DNA of 42,143 nucleotides from Myxococcota bacterium. Lineage in GTDB: Bacteria > Myxococcota_A > UBA9160 > UBA6930. Every line of letters starts with the position of its first letter. Position 1 is the first letter of the stretch. Below are positions 8,241 through 15,415 of the stretch, piece after piece. The notes below the pieces were generated by a model. That model worked only from the letters and a program-made list of their open reading frames with translations. It was not told where the DNA came from and did not search any database. The stretch is from NCBI GenBank assembly GCA_028277885.1, contig JANQFK010000022.1, positions 133,909 through 176,051 of the forward strand, read 5' to 3'. Both the position numbers and the translations under genes were made by a program.

Positions 8241-10055
8241 CTACACGATGCCGAGGGAGCGCAGCTTGGCCTCGGGCACGACGCCCGCCTCCCAGCCCCG
8301 CGCGGCGTAGTACTCCGCGAGCATCTCCCCCAGCTCGGAGACGTGGCCGCGGGAGCCGGCCTCGGTGGAGGGCTCCTCGGTGAAGCGCGCCGGCAGGCTG
8401 TCGGACCCGGCCCCGAAGCCGGCCAGGTTGTTGTAGTGGCGCTCCAGGTTGTAGATGCGCTCCCCGGCGGCCAGCACCTCGGCGGCGTCGCAGGCCCGTC
8501 CGAGGGCGAGGGCGTACTGCTCGGCGTAGTGCTCGGCACCCTCCGCGAAGGCGCTGAACTTGCACAGGTCGAGGCTGTCCGAGAAGGCGTGGAGGTCCTG
8601 GAAGGTCTTCACCAGCTCGCCCTTGCCCCGCCACTCGAGGGGGTCGGCCTCGATGGGGACGACGCCCAGCTCCGCCGCCGCCACGTAGGCGCGCAGGTGG
8701 CAGGCGCCGCGGTTGCTGGTCGCGTAGCCGAGCCCCATGCCCTTCATGCCGCGCGGGTCGTAGGCGGGCACGGCCTGGCCCTTCACCGCCATGGCGATCT
8801 CCGGGTGGCCCAGGCTCGCCGCCGCCCGGGCCGGGCCCTCGGCCAGCAGGTCGCCCACGCCCTCGCGGTGCGCGATGGCGTCGGTCATCGCCACCATGGC
8901 GGCGGCGTCCCCCCAGACGAGCGGCTCGCCGTTCGTCCAGCCGCGCTCGCTGGCCTCCATGTACATGGAGAGCGCGTTGCCGAGCTCGATGGGGTCCATG
9001 CCGTGGTCGTTGCACTGGTCGATCAGCTTGGCCACCGAGGCGACGTCGGCGTTGTCGCAGTTCGCGCCGAGGGACCAGGCGGGCTCGTACTCGACGCTCT
9101 CCATGCGCAGGCCGGCCCAGGGGCCCTCCCGGATCTCCACCTCCTTCTTGCAGGCCACCGGGCAGGCGTGGCAGGTGGGGTCGTCCACCAGCAGGTTCTC
9201 CTGCACGTACTCCCCGCTGATGAGCTCCGCGCTCTCGCCGAAGCTGGTGGTGCGGCTGTTGCGCGTGCCGAGGGCGCCGATCTTGTTGGTGACGTTCATC
9301 AGCACGTTGGTGCCGTAGACCGAGAGCCCGCCCTTCTTCGGGCTGGTGATGTTCGCCTCGTCGCGGATCGCGTCGAGGGCGCGCCGGCGCGCGGCCTTCC
9401 AGGCGTCGGGGTCGCCGACGCGGCTCTTGCGCTTCGCCGCGCGGACCACGATGGCCTTGAGGTTCTTGCTCCCGCCCACGGCCCCCGTGCCCCCGCGGCC
9501 GAAGGCGCGGTCGTCCTCGTTCAGCCAGGCGGCGAAGCGCACCCGGTTCTCTCCGGCGGGGCCGATGGCGCAGACCGAGACGTCCTTCCCGCCATGGCGC
9601 TCCTGGAGGATCTTCACGGTCTCGTGGATGCCGCGTCCCCACAGCGCCGAGGCGTCCCGGAGCGTGACCTCGCCGTCCTCCACGAAGGCGTAGACCGGGG
9701 TCTCGGCCCGACCCGAGAAGACCAGGCCGTCGAGCCCCGCCCAGCGCAGCCGGGCGCCGGTCCAGCCGCCCTGGTGGCTGTCGGTCACGGTCCCCGTGAG
9801 GGGCGACTTGGTGACGCAGGCCCAGCGGCCGCTCATGCTGGCCTCGGAGCCGGTGAGGGGGCCGTTCAGGAAGCACAGCACGTTGTCCGGGGAGAGGGGG
9901 TCCACGCTGGGTCCCGCCTCGAGCACGTAGCGGACGCCGAGGCCCCGGGCGCCGACGTACTTCTCGACCCACTCCCGCGGCGCCGGGCGGCGCTCGCAGC
10001 GTCCGCGGGTGAGGTCCACGTGCACGATGTCCCGACCGAAGGTGGCCAGCTCCAT
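8241..10055 (-). CDS. aor: Aldehyde ferredoxin oxidoreductase family protein
   Basis: 604 residues, full family length (about 600-620). Oxidises an aldehyde to the acid with ferredoxin, using a tungsten (or molybdenum) bis-pterin and one [4Fe-4S] cluster. The four cluster ligands are visible as CHACPVAC (about residues 295-302) and LDLCKFS (about 497), the spacing known from Pyrococcus AOR. The N-terminal domain has the typical opening (VHVDLTRGRCERRP, YVGARGLGVRYVL) and FGRGGTGAVGGSKNLKAI matches the cofactor-binding region. ATG 10055 follows AGGAGCC. Cotranscribed with moaD-like; the divergent DsbA-like gene begins 45 bases away. Paralogues act on small aldehydes, benzoyl/benzaldehyde or glyceraldehyde-3-phosphate; the substrate here is not determined. 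Confidence 0.95.
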   Translation of the reverse strand: MELATFGRDIVHVDLTRGRCERRPAPREWVEKYVGARGLGVRYVLEAGPSVDPLSPDNVLCFLNGPLTGSEASMSGRWACVTKSPLTGTVTDSHQGGWTGARLRWAGLDGLVFSGRAETPVYAFVEDGEVTLRDASALWGRGIHETVKILQERHGGKDVSVCAIGPAGENRVRFAAWLNEDDRAFGRGGTGAVGGSKNLKAIVVRAAKRKSRVGDPDAWKAARRRALDAIRDEANITSPKKGGLSVYGTNVLMNVTNKIGALGTRNSRTTSFGESAELISGEYVQENLLVDDPTCHACPVACKKEVEIREGPWAGLRMESVEYEPAWSLGANCDNADVASVAKLIDQCNDHGMDPIELGNALSMYMEASERGWTNGEPLVWGDAAAMVAMTDAIAHREGVGDLLAEGPARAAASLGHPEIAMAVKGQAVPAYDPRGMKGMGLGYATSNRGACHLRAYVAAAELGVVPIEADPLEWRGKGELVKTFQDLHAFSDSLDLCKFSAFAEGAEHYAEQYALALGRACDAAEVLAAGERIYNLERHYNNLAGFGAGSDSLPARFTEEPSTEAGSRGHVSELGEMLAEYYAARGWEAGVVPEAKLRSLGIV

Positions 10056-10100
10056 GGGGGCTCCTCCCGGCGACAGGGTACTTCAACTAGGCTCGCCGGC

Positions 10101-10721
10101 GTGGAGAGCCTGCGCCTCGTCGCCTTCTCGGACTACCTGTGCCCCTGGTGCTACAACGGCAGCGTCCGCCTCGCGAAGCTCGAGGCGGAGTTCCCGGGCC
10201 GGGTGACGGTGGAGTACCGCGCCTACCTGCTGCGGCCCCGGCCCGCGCCCGGGCGCGACCTCGAGCGCTTCCGCGCCTACACGCGCAGCTGGGAGCGCCC
10301 CGCCGCCGAGCCCGACGCCGGCGAGTTCCGGCCCTGGCAGGGTGACGCCGGGCCGCCCTCGCACAGCGTCCCCGCCCAGGTCGCCGCCAAGGCGGCGGCC
10401 GGCCTCGGCGAGCCGGCGTTCCGACGCTTCCACGCTCGGCTGCTGCGCGCCTACTTCGCCGAGAGCCGCGACGTGAGCGACGCCGACACCCTGCGCGCGC
10501 TGTGGGGCGAGGTGGAGCTCGAGCCCGCGGCCTTCGAGCGCTGCGAGGACCCGGCGCTGCGGGAGCGCGTCCTCGCCGAGCACGCCCAGGCCCTCGAGCT
10601 CGGCGTGACCGGGGTGCCCGCGGTGATGACGGCGCACCAGCGCATCCCCATCACCGGCGCGCTACCGATGGAGAGCTACCGGCGCTGGATGCACCGCCTG
10701 CTCGACGGGCGGACCGACTAG
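10101..10721 (+). CDS. DsbA-family oxidoreductase (FrnE-type)
   Basis: 206 residues. VAFSDYLCPWCYNG gives the thioredoxin-fold CPWC active site right after the first strand; the helical insertion follows (AKAAAGLGEPAFRRFHARLL) and GVTGVPAVMTAHQRIPITGA supplies the cis-Pro strand and last beta hairpin. This is the FrnE/2-hydroxychromene-2-carboxylate isomerase-like branch of DsbA. It has no signal peptide, so it acts in the cytosol, perhaps on thiols or glutathione adducts. GTG start at 10101 is divergent from AOR, with only 45 bases for two promoters. The SDR gene follows after 17 bases. Confidence 0.88.
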   Translation: MESLRLVAFSDYLCPWCYNGSVRLAKLEAEFPGRVTVEYRAYLLRPRPAPGRDLERFRAYTRSWERPAAEPDAGEFRPWQGDAGPPSHSVPAQVAAKAAAGLGEPAFRRFHARLLRAYFAESRDVSDADTLRALWGEVELEPAAFERCEDPALRERVLAEHAQALELGVTGVPAVMTAHQRIPITGALPMESYRRWMHRLLDGRTD

Positions 10722-10738
10722 CGCGAGGAGGAGGGAGC

Positions 10739-11542
10739 ATGGGGCGATTCGACGGATGCGTGGCGCTGGTGACGGGAGCGGCCTCGGGGATCGGCGGGGC
10801 CACGGCGCTGGCCCTGGCCCGGGAGGGGGCGCGCGTCGCCGCCGTCGACGTCCGGGAGCCGGCGCCCGAGCAGCGCGAGGCGCTCCTCGCGGCGAGCCCG
10901 AAGTCCGCGTTCCACGAGCTGGACGTTCGCGAGGAGGACGCCGTGGCGGCCACGGTGCGCCAGACCGTCGCCGCGGCGGGTCGGCTCGACGTGGTGGTGA
11001 ACGCGGCCGGCGTGGCGGGCGGCGGGCCGGTGCACCTGCTCGACGGCGCCGAGTGGGACCGCGTGCTCGACGTGAACCTGAAGGGCACCTTCCTGGTCTG
11101 CAAGCACGCCCTGGCGCCGATGATGGAGCAGCGCGGCGGCCGCATCGTGAACGTGGCGAGCGTCGAGGGCCTCGAGGCCACGGACGGCAGCAGCGTGTAC
11201 GCCGCCTCGAAGGCCGGGGTGGTGCTCCTCACCCGGAACCTGGCGGTGGACTACGGGCGCCTCGGCATCCGCGCCAACTGCGTGTGCCCGGGCCTGATCG
11301 ACACCCCCATGACCCGGATGCTCTTCCAGGGCGAGCTGGTCGAGCCGGGCCGGCGCTTCGTGGCCCAGCACCAGCTCGGCCGCGAAGGGCGGCCCGAGGA
11401 GGTGGCGGCTGCGATCCTGTTCCTCGCCTCGGAGGAGTCGTCCTTCGTCACCGGCCACGCCCTGGCGGTGGACGGCGGCTTCACCGCCGGGCACCGCATG
11501 GGCGTGCTCGAGATGCTCGGGCTGGGCGGGGCGGGGCGCTAG
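10739..11542 (+). CDS. Short-chain dehydrogenase/reductase
   Basis: 267 residues, classical SDR. TGAASGIGGATALAL (residues 12-26) is the cofactor-binding TGxxxGIG loop, NAAG (about 87) the structural motif, NVASVEG the catalytic serine region and YAASK (about 155) the catalytic Tyr-x-x-x-Lys. An acidic residue after the second strand (AAVDVREP) predicts NAD(H) preference. ATG 10739 has GAGGAGGAGGG upstream. It is cotranscribed with the DsbA-like protein. The alcohol or ketone substrate is unknown; beside an aldehyde oxidoreductase, a role in small-carbonyl metabolism is plausible inference. Its TAG overlaps the GST stop on the other strand through a shared CTAG. Confidence 0.92.
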   Translation: MGRFDGCVALVTGAASGIGGATALALAREGARVAAVDVREPAPEQREALLAASPKSAFHELDVREEDAVAATVRQTVAAAGRLDVVVNAAGVAGGGPVHLLDGAEWDRVLDVNLKGTFLVCKHALAPMMEQRGGRIVNVASVEGLEATDGSSVYAASKAGVVLLTRNLAVDYGRLGIRANCVCPGLIDTPMTRMLFQGELVEPGRRFVAQHQLGREGRPEEVAAAILFLASEESSFVTGHALAVDGGFTAGHRMGVLEMLGLGGAGR

Positions 11543-12153
11543 GAGGTCGGCGGCTTCGTGCTGGGCCGCTCCCGGAACGACGCGAGCCAGCGGTGCAGGT
11601 TGCGACAGCCCGGGTCGATCTCGACCTTGCCGAACTCGGCGAAGCGCAGCGCCGCGTAGAGGGTGCAGTCGGCGATGCTGGGCTCGGCGCCCGCCACGAA
11701 GGGATGCTCGCCGATCCGCGCGTCCACGATGCCGAGGAGCTTCGGCAGCCGGGCGCGCTCCATGGCGGCCACCTCGGGGATGCCCTTCACGCCGGGCAGG
11801 GGCGAGTTCGCGTTGTGGATGATGCGCGCCACGCGCGCCAGCACGCCGAACTCGATGGTGCGCTCGATCTCCCGCACCCGCGCGCGTTCCAGCGGGTCCC
11901 GGCCGATCATCGGCGGCTCCGGGTGCAGCTCGTCCAGGTACTGGATGGTGGCCAGGGACTCGCAGAGCCGGGTGCCGTCGTCGAGCTCGAGCACGGGCAG
12001 CGCGCCCAGCGGGTTGATGGCCAGGAACTCCGGTGTGTTCTGCTCCCCGTGGGCGAGGTTCACCATCTGCCGGGGGATCTCGAGCTTCTTCTCCCCCAGG
12101 AAGACGTCGAGCTTGATCGGGTTCGGAGCGAAGGGGAAGGTGTAGAGCTTCAC
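11539..12153 (-). CDS. Glutathione S-transferase family protein
   Basis: 204 residues. The N-terminal thioredoxin-like domain starts VKLYTFPFAPNPIKLDVFL, with NPLGALPVLELDDG (cis-Pro segment) and LCESLATIQYLDE (the E-S glutathione gamma-Glu site); the C-terminal all-helical domain contains FVAGAEPSIADCTLYAAL, the N-capping box of GSTs. GTG at 12153 is preferred because GAGGAG lies just upstream; the longer frame adds unrelated residues. It likely conjugates or reduces electrophiles with glutathione; the exact class is not assignable. Ends convergently with the SDR. Confidence 0.9.
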   Translation of the reverse strand: MKLYTFPFAPNPIKLDVFLGEKKLEIPRQMVNLAHGEQNTPEFLAINPLGALPVLELDDGTRLCESLATIQYLDELHPEPPMIGRDPLERARVREIERTIEFGVLARVARIIHNANSPLPGVKGIPEVAAMERARLPKLLGIVDARIGEHPFVAGAEPSIADCTLYAALRFAEFGKVEIDPGCRNLHRWLASFRERPSTKPPTS

Positions 12154-12242
12154 GGGACTCCTCCTCGGGACCCCGAGGGTGGCTAGACGCGCTTGATTTG
12201 GCACGAGGCGTGCACAGGATACCGGCTGGAGGAGGAGGGAGG

Positions 12243-12749
12243 ATGATGTCCCCGCAGCCCCATGGCTCCCCGCCGCGTCGCGTGGAGCGCCGAGACAAGA
12301 TGCTCCGCGAGCGGGAGCACGACCCCTACAAGCAGCCGGGCAAGCTCCCGGACCCCACGGCCTGCCCGGGCTGCGGCGCGCTGTTCCGCGCCGGGCGCTG
12401 GACCTGGGGCGCGGCTCCGGCGGACGCCCGGCAGACGCTGTGCCCGGCCTGCCAGCGGACCGCCGACGACTATCCCGCCGGCATCCTGCAGCTCTCGGGG
12501 CCCTTCGTGGCGGCCCACCGCGAGGAGCTGCTGGGCCTGGCCCGCAACGTCGAGGAGCGCGAGAAGCGCGAGCATCCCCTCAAGCGGATCCTCGCGATCC
12601 AGGAGGAGGGCGGCGACACGCTGGTGATCACCACCGACGCCAAGCTCGCGCGCAGCATCGGCGACGCGATCCACCGCGCCTACCAGGGCGAGCTCGAGCA
12701 TCGCTACGGCAAGGACGAGCGACCGCTCCGGATCGCCTGGAGGCGCTGA
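12243..12749 (+). CDS. BCAM0308-like zinc-binding protein
   Basis: 168 residues, cytosolic. CPGCGALF (about residue 41) and LCPACQR (about 68) form a C4 zinc finger; the second half is basic and helical, containing KRILAIQEEGGDTLVITTDA and KLARSIGDAIHRAYQGELEH. This layout fits the BCAM0308 family of short zinc-finger proteins often found beside ribosome-hibernation and stress genes, as here. Molecular role not established. Start at ATG 12243 (a second ATG follows directly) behind GGAGGAGGGAGG. A 9-bp GC hairpin follows the stop. Confidence 0.75.
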   Translation: MMSPQPHGSPPRRVERRDKMLREREHDPYKQPGKLPDPTACPGCGALFRAGRWTWGAAPADARQTLCPACQRTADDYPAGILQLSGPFVAAHREELLGLARNVEEREKREHPLKRILAIQEEGGDTLVITTDAKLARSIGDAIHRAYQGELEHRYGKDERPLRIAWRR

Positions 12750-12751
12750 GC

Positions 12752-12772
12752 ACCGGGGCCGCCGGCCCCGGT
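12752..12772 (+). terminator. GC-rich hairpin after BCAM0308-like gene
   Basis: ACCGGGGCC-GCC-GGCCCCGGT, a perfect 9-bp stem with a 3-base loop, begins three bases after the TGA. There is no U-tract, so intrinsic termination would be weak; it may instead protect the transcript's 3' end. Confidence 0.5.
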
Positions 12773-12815
12773 CCCCGTCCGTTGCCGCCCCAGCCGGGCG
12801 GCGGAGTGGGGAGTA

Positions 12816-12845
12816 TTGTCGCAGGCGGCGGGAAGGTGGTAGAAG
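12816..12845 (+). promoter_or_regulatory. Possible sigma70 promoter for the HPF-like gene
   Basis: TTGTCG (12816-12821), an 18-base spacer, then TAGAAG (12840-12845); each hexamer matches the consensus at four of six positions. It lies 12 bases before the ATG at 12857, so transcription would start essentially at the start codon. Tentative. Confidence 0.3.
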
Positions 12846-12856
12846 GAAGAGCAGGC

Positions 12857-13399
12857 ATGCAGATCCACTGGCGCAACCCCCACGCGATCCCCGAGGAGGA
12901 GCGGGAGTCCGCCGAGGGACGGCTCGAGGAGCTCGCCCGGGACCACTCGGACCTGATCGACCTCTGGATCGACGTCGAGGAGAGCTCCCACCACCGGCGA
13001 GGCGCCGAGGCGGTGACGTTGCGCTGCCAGGCCCGCGGTGCCGAGCTGATCGCCCACGGCCACGCCGACGAGGCCCCCCAGGCGCTGCGCAAGGCGCTGG
13101 ACTCCTTCGCCCGGGACGTGCGCAAGCTGCGCGAGCGGCGCACCGACCGGCGCGTCGAGCGGCCCGCGCCGCCGCCGCACCTCGGCGTCGTCGACCGGCT
13201 CTTCCCCGACGACGGCTACGGCTTCCTGCTCACCGACGCCGGCGAGCAGATCTACTTCCACGAGAACGCCGTGGGGGCGGGCCTCGCCTTCGCGAGCCTC
13301 GAGGAGGGCCAGCGCGTGGCGCTCAACTACGAGCCCGGTGAGAAAGGGCCCCAGGCCACCTTCGTGGCGCCCGCTCCGGCGGACGCGCCCGCACCCTAG
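12857..13399 (+). CDS. HPF/RaiA-like ribosome-associated protein fused to cold-shock domain
   Basis: 180 residues. Residues 1-100 resemble the hibernation-promoting factor / sigma54-modulation fold (MQIHWRNP opening strand, helix, LIDLWIDVEESSHHRRG, VTLRCQARGAELIAHG, then the helix ALDSFARDVRKLRERR). Residues about 110-170 are a cold-shock (S1-like) domain: GVVDRLFPDDGYGFLL with an RNP1-like 'DGYGFL', IYFHENAV (RNP2-like) and GQRVALNYEPGEKGPQA. Such proteins bind ribosomes and RNA during stress or stationary phase. ATG 12857 follows AAGGAAGAGCAGG. Two bases separate it from the next gene, so CBS-DksA is cotranscribed. Confidence 0.85.
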   Translation: MQIHWRNPHAIPEEERESAEGRLEELARDHSDLIDLWIDVEESSHHRRGAEAVTLRCQARGAELIAHGHADEAPQALRKALDSFARDVRKLRERRTDRRVERPAPPPHLGVVDRLFPDDGYGFLLTDAGEQIYFHENAVGAGLAFASLEEGQRVALNYEPGEKGPQATFVAPAPADAPAP

Positions 13400-13401
13400 C
13401 C

Positions 13402-14202
13402 ATGCAGACCCCCGTCAAGCAGCTGATGACCGGCTCCCCCATCGCGGTGGACGCCGAGACCTCGGCGCTCGCCGCCCTCGACCTGATGGTCGAGCACGGC
13501 TTCCGCCACCTGCCCGTGATCGACGGTGCGCGCCACGTGGTGGGCGTGGTGTCGCTCCACGATCTGCGCGCCGCCTTCCCGATCCCCGTCAGCCTGCGCC
13601 GGCCGCCGTCGGCCGAGGAGCGGGCCTCGCTGCGCGACCTCGGCGTGGCCGAGGTGATGAGCTACGCGCCCGAGACCGCCACCGAGGAGATCGCCCTCGA
13701 GGACGCGGTGCAGCGGCTCACGGACCACCGCATCGGCTGCCTCCCGATCGTGGACGCCGAGGGGAGGCTCGAGGGCATCTTCACCGAGACCGACGCGCTC
13801 CACGCGCTCTCGACGGTGCTCTTCAGCGACCGCCTGCGCGAGGGCGGCAAGAGCCGCGCTCCCGTCGACCTGGCCGAGGGCCTGCGTGCCGAGCACGCGC
13901 GCCTGGCCGCGAAGCTGCGGGGCTACGAGCGCACCGAGCAGGACCTCACGGCCCAGCGCCGCGAGATTCCCCTCGACCTGCCCGAGCACGCCTCGGACGT
14001 CACCGAGGCGTCGCTCACCGAGGGCCTCGCCGACATCGCCGCCCGGCGCCTGCGCGCCCTCGAGCACGCCCTCGAGCGCGCCGAGCGCGGGCGCCTCGAG
14101 GTCTGCGAGAGCTGCGGCGGCGCCATTGCGCCGGGCCGCCTGCGCACCCTGCCCGGGACCACGGTCTGCATCGACTGCGCCCGGGCGCGCGACGAGCACT
14201 GA
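13402..14202 (+). CDS. CBS-pair protein with C-terminal DksA/TraR-type zinc finger
   Basis: 266 residues. Two CBS motifs occupy residues about 5-60 (VKQLMTGSPIAVDAETSALA ... HLPVIDGARHVVGVVSLHDL) and 85-135 (VAEVMSYAPETATEEIALED ... CLPIVDAEGRLEGIFTETD); CBS pairs sense adenine nucleotides. A helical linker leads to CESCGGAI (about 235) and CIDCA (about 258), the DksA/TraR C4 zinc finger. DksA proteins act in the RNA polymerase secondary channel with ppGpp, but this protein lacks a clear DksA coiled-coil tip with the usual DxxDxA residues, so a transcription role is inference. Translationally adjacent to the HPF-cold-shock gene. Confidence 0.85.
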   Translation: MQTPVKQLMTGSPIAVDAETSALAALDLMVEHGFRHLPVIDGARHVVGVVSLHDLRAAFPIPVSLRRPPSAEERASLRDLGVAEVMSYAPETATEEIALEDAVQRLTDHRIGCLPIVDAEGRLEGIFTETDALHALSTVLFSDRLREGGKSRAPVDLAEGLRAEHARLAAKLRGYERTEQDLTAQRREIPLDLPEHASDVTEASLTEGLADIAARRLRALEHALERAERGRLEVCESCGGAIAPGRLRTLPGTTVCIDCARARDEH

Positions 14203-14208
14203 GGCGCC

Positions 14209-14601
14209 GTGGCGCGCCAGCGCGGGAGCTGCCACTGCGGGGCCGTCGCGTTCGAGGCCGAGGGCGAGCTCGACCGGGTCACCGTGTGCAACTGCTCGAT
14301 CTGCGCGCGCAGCGGCTACCTGCACTGGTACGTCGAGCCGGCGCGCTTCCGGCTGCTCACCGACCCGTCGAGCTACGACACCTACCGCTTCGGCACCGGC
14401 ACGGCCCAGCACCACTTCTGCCGCATCTGCGGCGTCTCGGCCTTCCGCCGGCCGCGCTCGGACCCGCACCTCTACGACGTGAACGCCCGCTGCCTCGAGG
14501 GCGTGGACGCCGAGGCGCTGCCCGTGGAGCGCTTCGACGGGGAGAACTGGGAGGAGGCCGAGGCCGCCGGCCAGCTCGACCCCCTGCGCGGGAAGCGCTA
14601 G
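14209..14601 (+). CDS. GFA-family (glutathione-dependent formaldehyde-activating-like) protein
   Basis: 130 residues, typical family length. Zinc-binding Mss4-like fold: RGSCHCGAVAFEAEG opening with CxC, CNCSICARSGYLHWYV, and HHFCRICGVSAFRRP. All the usual cysteine pairs are present. Named after a protein binding glutathione and formaldehyde; most members are uncharacterised thiol/zinc proteins. GTG start at 14209, six bases after the CBS-DksA stop, so likely the last gene of that unit before a new promoter. Confidence 0.88.
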   Translation: MARQRGSCHCGAVAFEAEGELDRVTVCNCSICARSGYLHWYVEPARFRLLTDPSSYDTYRFGTGTAQHHFCRICGVSAFRRPRSDPHLYDVNARCLEGVDAEALPVERFDGENWEEAEAAGQLDPLRGKR

Positions 14602-14664
14602 ATCCAAACCCTGTTCGTGTCCGGGGCCGTTCTCTCCCCCGCTCTCGGCCCTGGGAGCGAACCC

Positions 14665-14694
14665 TTGCAAATCCGGGGGGTTCCGCCCTAAGAT
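14665..14694 (+). promoter_or_regulatory. Probable sigma70 promoter of pcm
   Basis: TTGCAA (14665-14670), 18-base spacer, TAAGAT (14689-14694). It lies in the only gap of this run (14602-14743) and would start transcription near 14701, upstream of the ATG at 14744. It argues against the ATG at 14693, which lies in the -10 box. Confidence 0.45.
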
Positions 14695-14743
14695 GCGAGT
14701 CGATCCGGCTCGAGTCGAGGTTCGGGTCCAGCGGGGGAAGGCC

Positions 14744-15415
14744 ATGGCAGAGGGGCCGGGATGGCCGTCGGTCGGGCGCTCGGCGCCCCGGCCGCGCCGG
14801 CGCATGGTGGAGCGGCTGGCCGCCGCGGGCGTGCGCGACGCGCGGGTGCTGGCGGCGCTGGCCGCCGTGGACCGCGAGGCCCTGGTGCCCGAGGCCCTGC
14901 GCCACCAGGCCCACTACGACCGGGCGCTGCCCATCGGCGACGGCCAGACCATCTCGGCGCCCGGGGTGGTGGCCGCCATGAGCGAGGCCCTCGAGCTCCG
15001 GGGCGGCGAGAGCGTGCTCGAGATCGGGACGGGCTCGGGCTACCAGGCCGCGGTGCTGGCACGGCTCGCGGGCCGGGTGGTCTCCGTGGAGCGCATCCCG
15101 CGCCTGGCCGACCGGGCCCGCTCGGCCCTCGATGCCCTCGGCGTCACCAACGTCGTCGTGCACCTGGGCGACGGCACCCGCGGCCGGCCGGGCGACGCGC
15201 CCTTCGACGCCATCGTGGTGACGGCGGGCGGCCCCGCGGTGCCCGCGCCGCTCCTCGAGCAGCTCGCCGAGGGCGGCCGGCTGGTGGGGCCCTTCGGAGC
15301 CCGCGGCCGCCAGCGGCTGGTCCGGGTGCGGCGCGGTCGGGAGCGCTTCGAGCAGGAGATCCTGGGCGAGTGCCGCTTCGTCGACCTGGTGGGAGACAAC
15401 GGATGGGCGGCCTAG
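14744..15415 (+). CDS. pcm: Protein-L-isoaspartate O-methyltransferase
   Basis: 223 residues. Methylates isoaspartyl residues in age-damaged proteins with S-adenosylmethionine. Family landmarks in order: MVERLAAAGVRDARVLAALA, PEALRHQAHYDRALPIGDGQ, TISAPGVVAAMSEAL, the SAM loop VLEIGTGSGYQAAVLARL, VVSVERIPRLADRA, and FDAIVVTAGGPAVPAPLLEQ. ATG 14744 has GGGGGAAGG upstream; an earlier in-frame ATG at 14693 lies within the likely promoter. Pairing with a LysM/M23 lipoprotein downstream is classic (pcm-nlpD), which supports the identity of both. Confidence 0.93.
   Translation: MAEGPGWPSVGRSAPRPRRRMVERLAAAGVRDARVLAALAAVDREALVPEALRHQAHYDRALPIGDGQTISAPGVVAAMSEALELRGGESVLEIGTGSGYQAAVLARLAGRVVSVERIPRLADRARSALDALGVTNVVVHLGDGTRGRPGDAPFDAIVVTAGGPAVPAPLLEQLAEGGRLVGPFGARGRQRLVRVRRGRERFEQEILGECRFVDLVGDNGWAA

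Noticed and set aside
14693..14743. ATG 14693 as the pcm start
   Set aside because: It lies in the TAAGAT -10 box; ATG 14744 has a good Shine-Dalgarno sequence and gives the usual family length.
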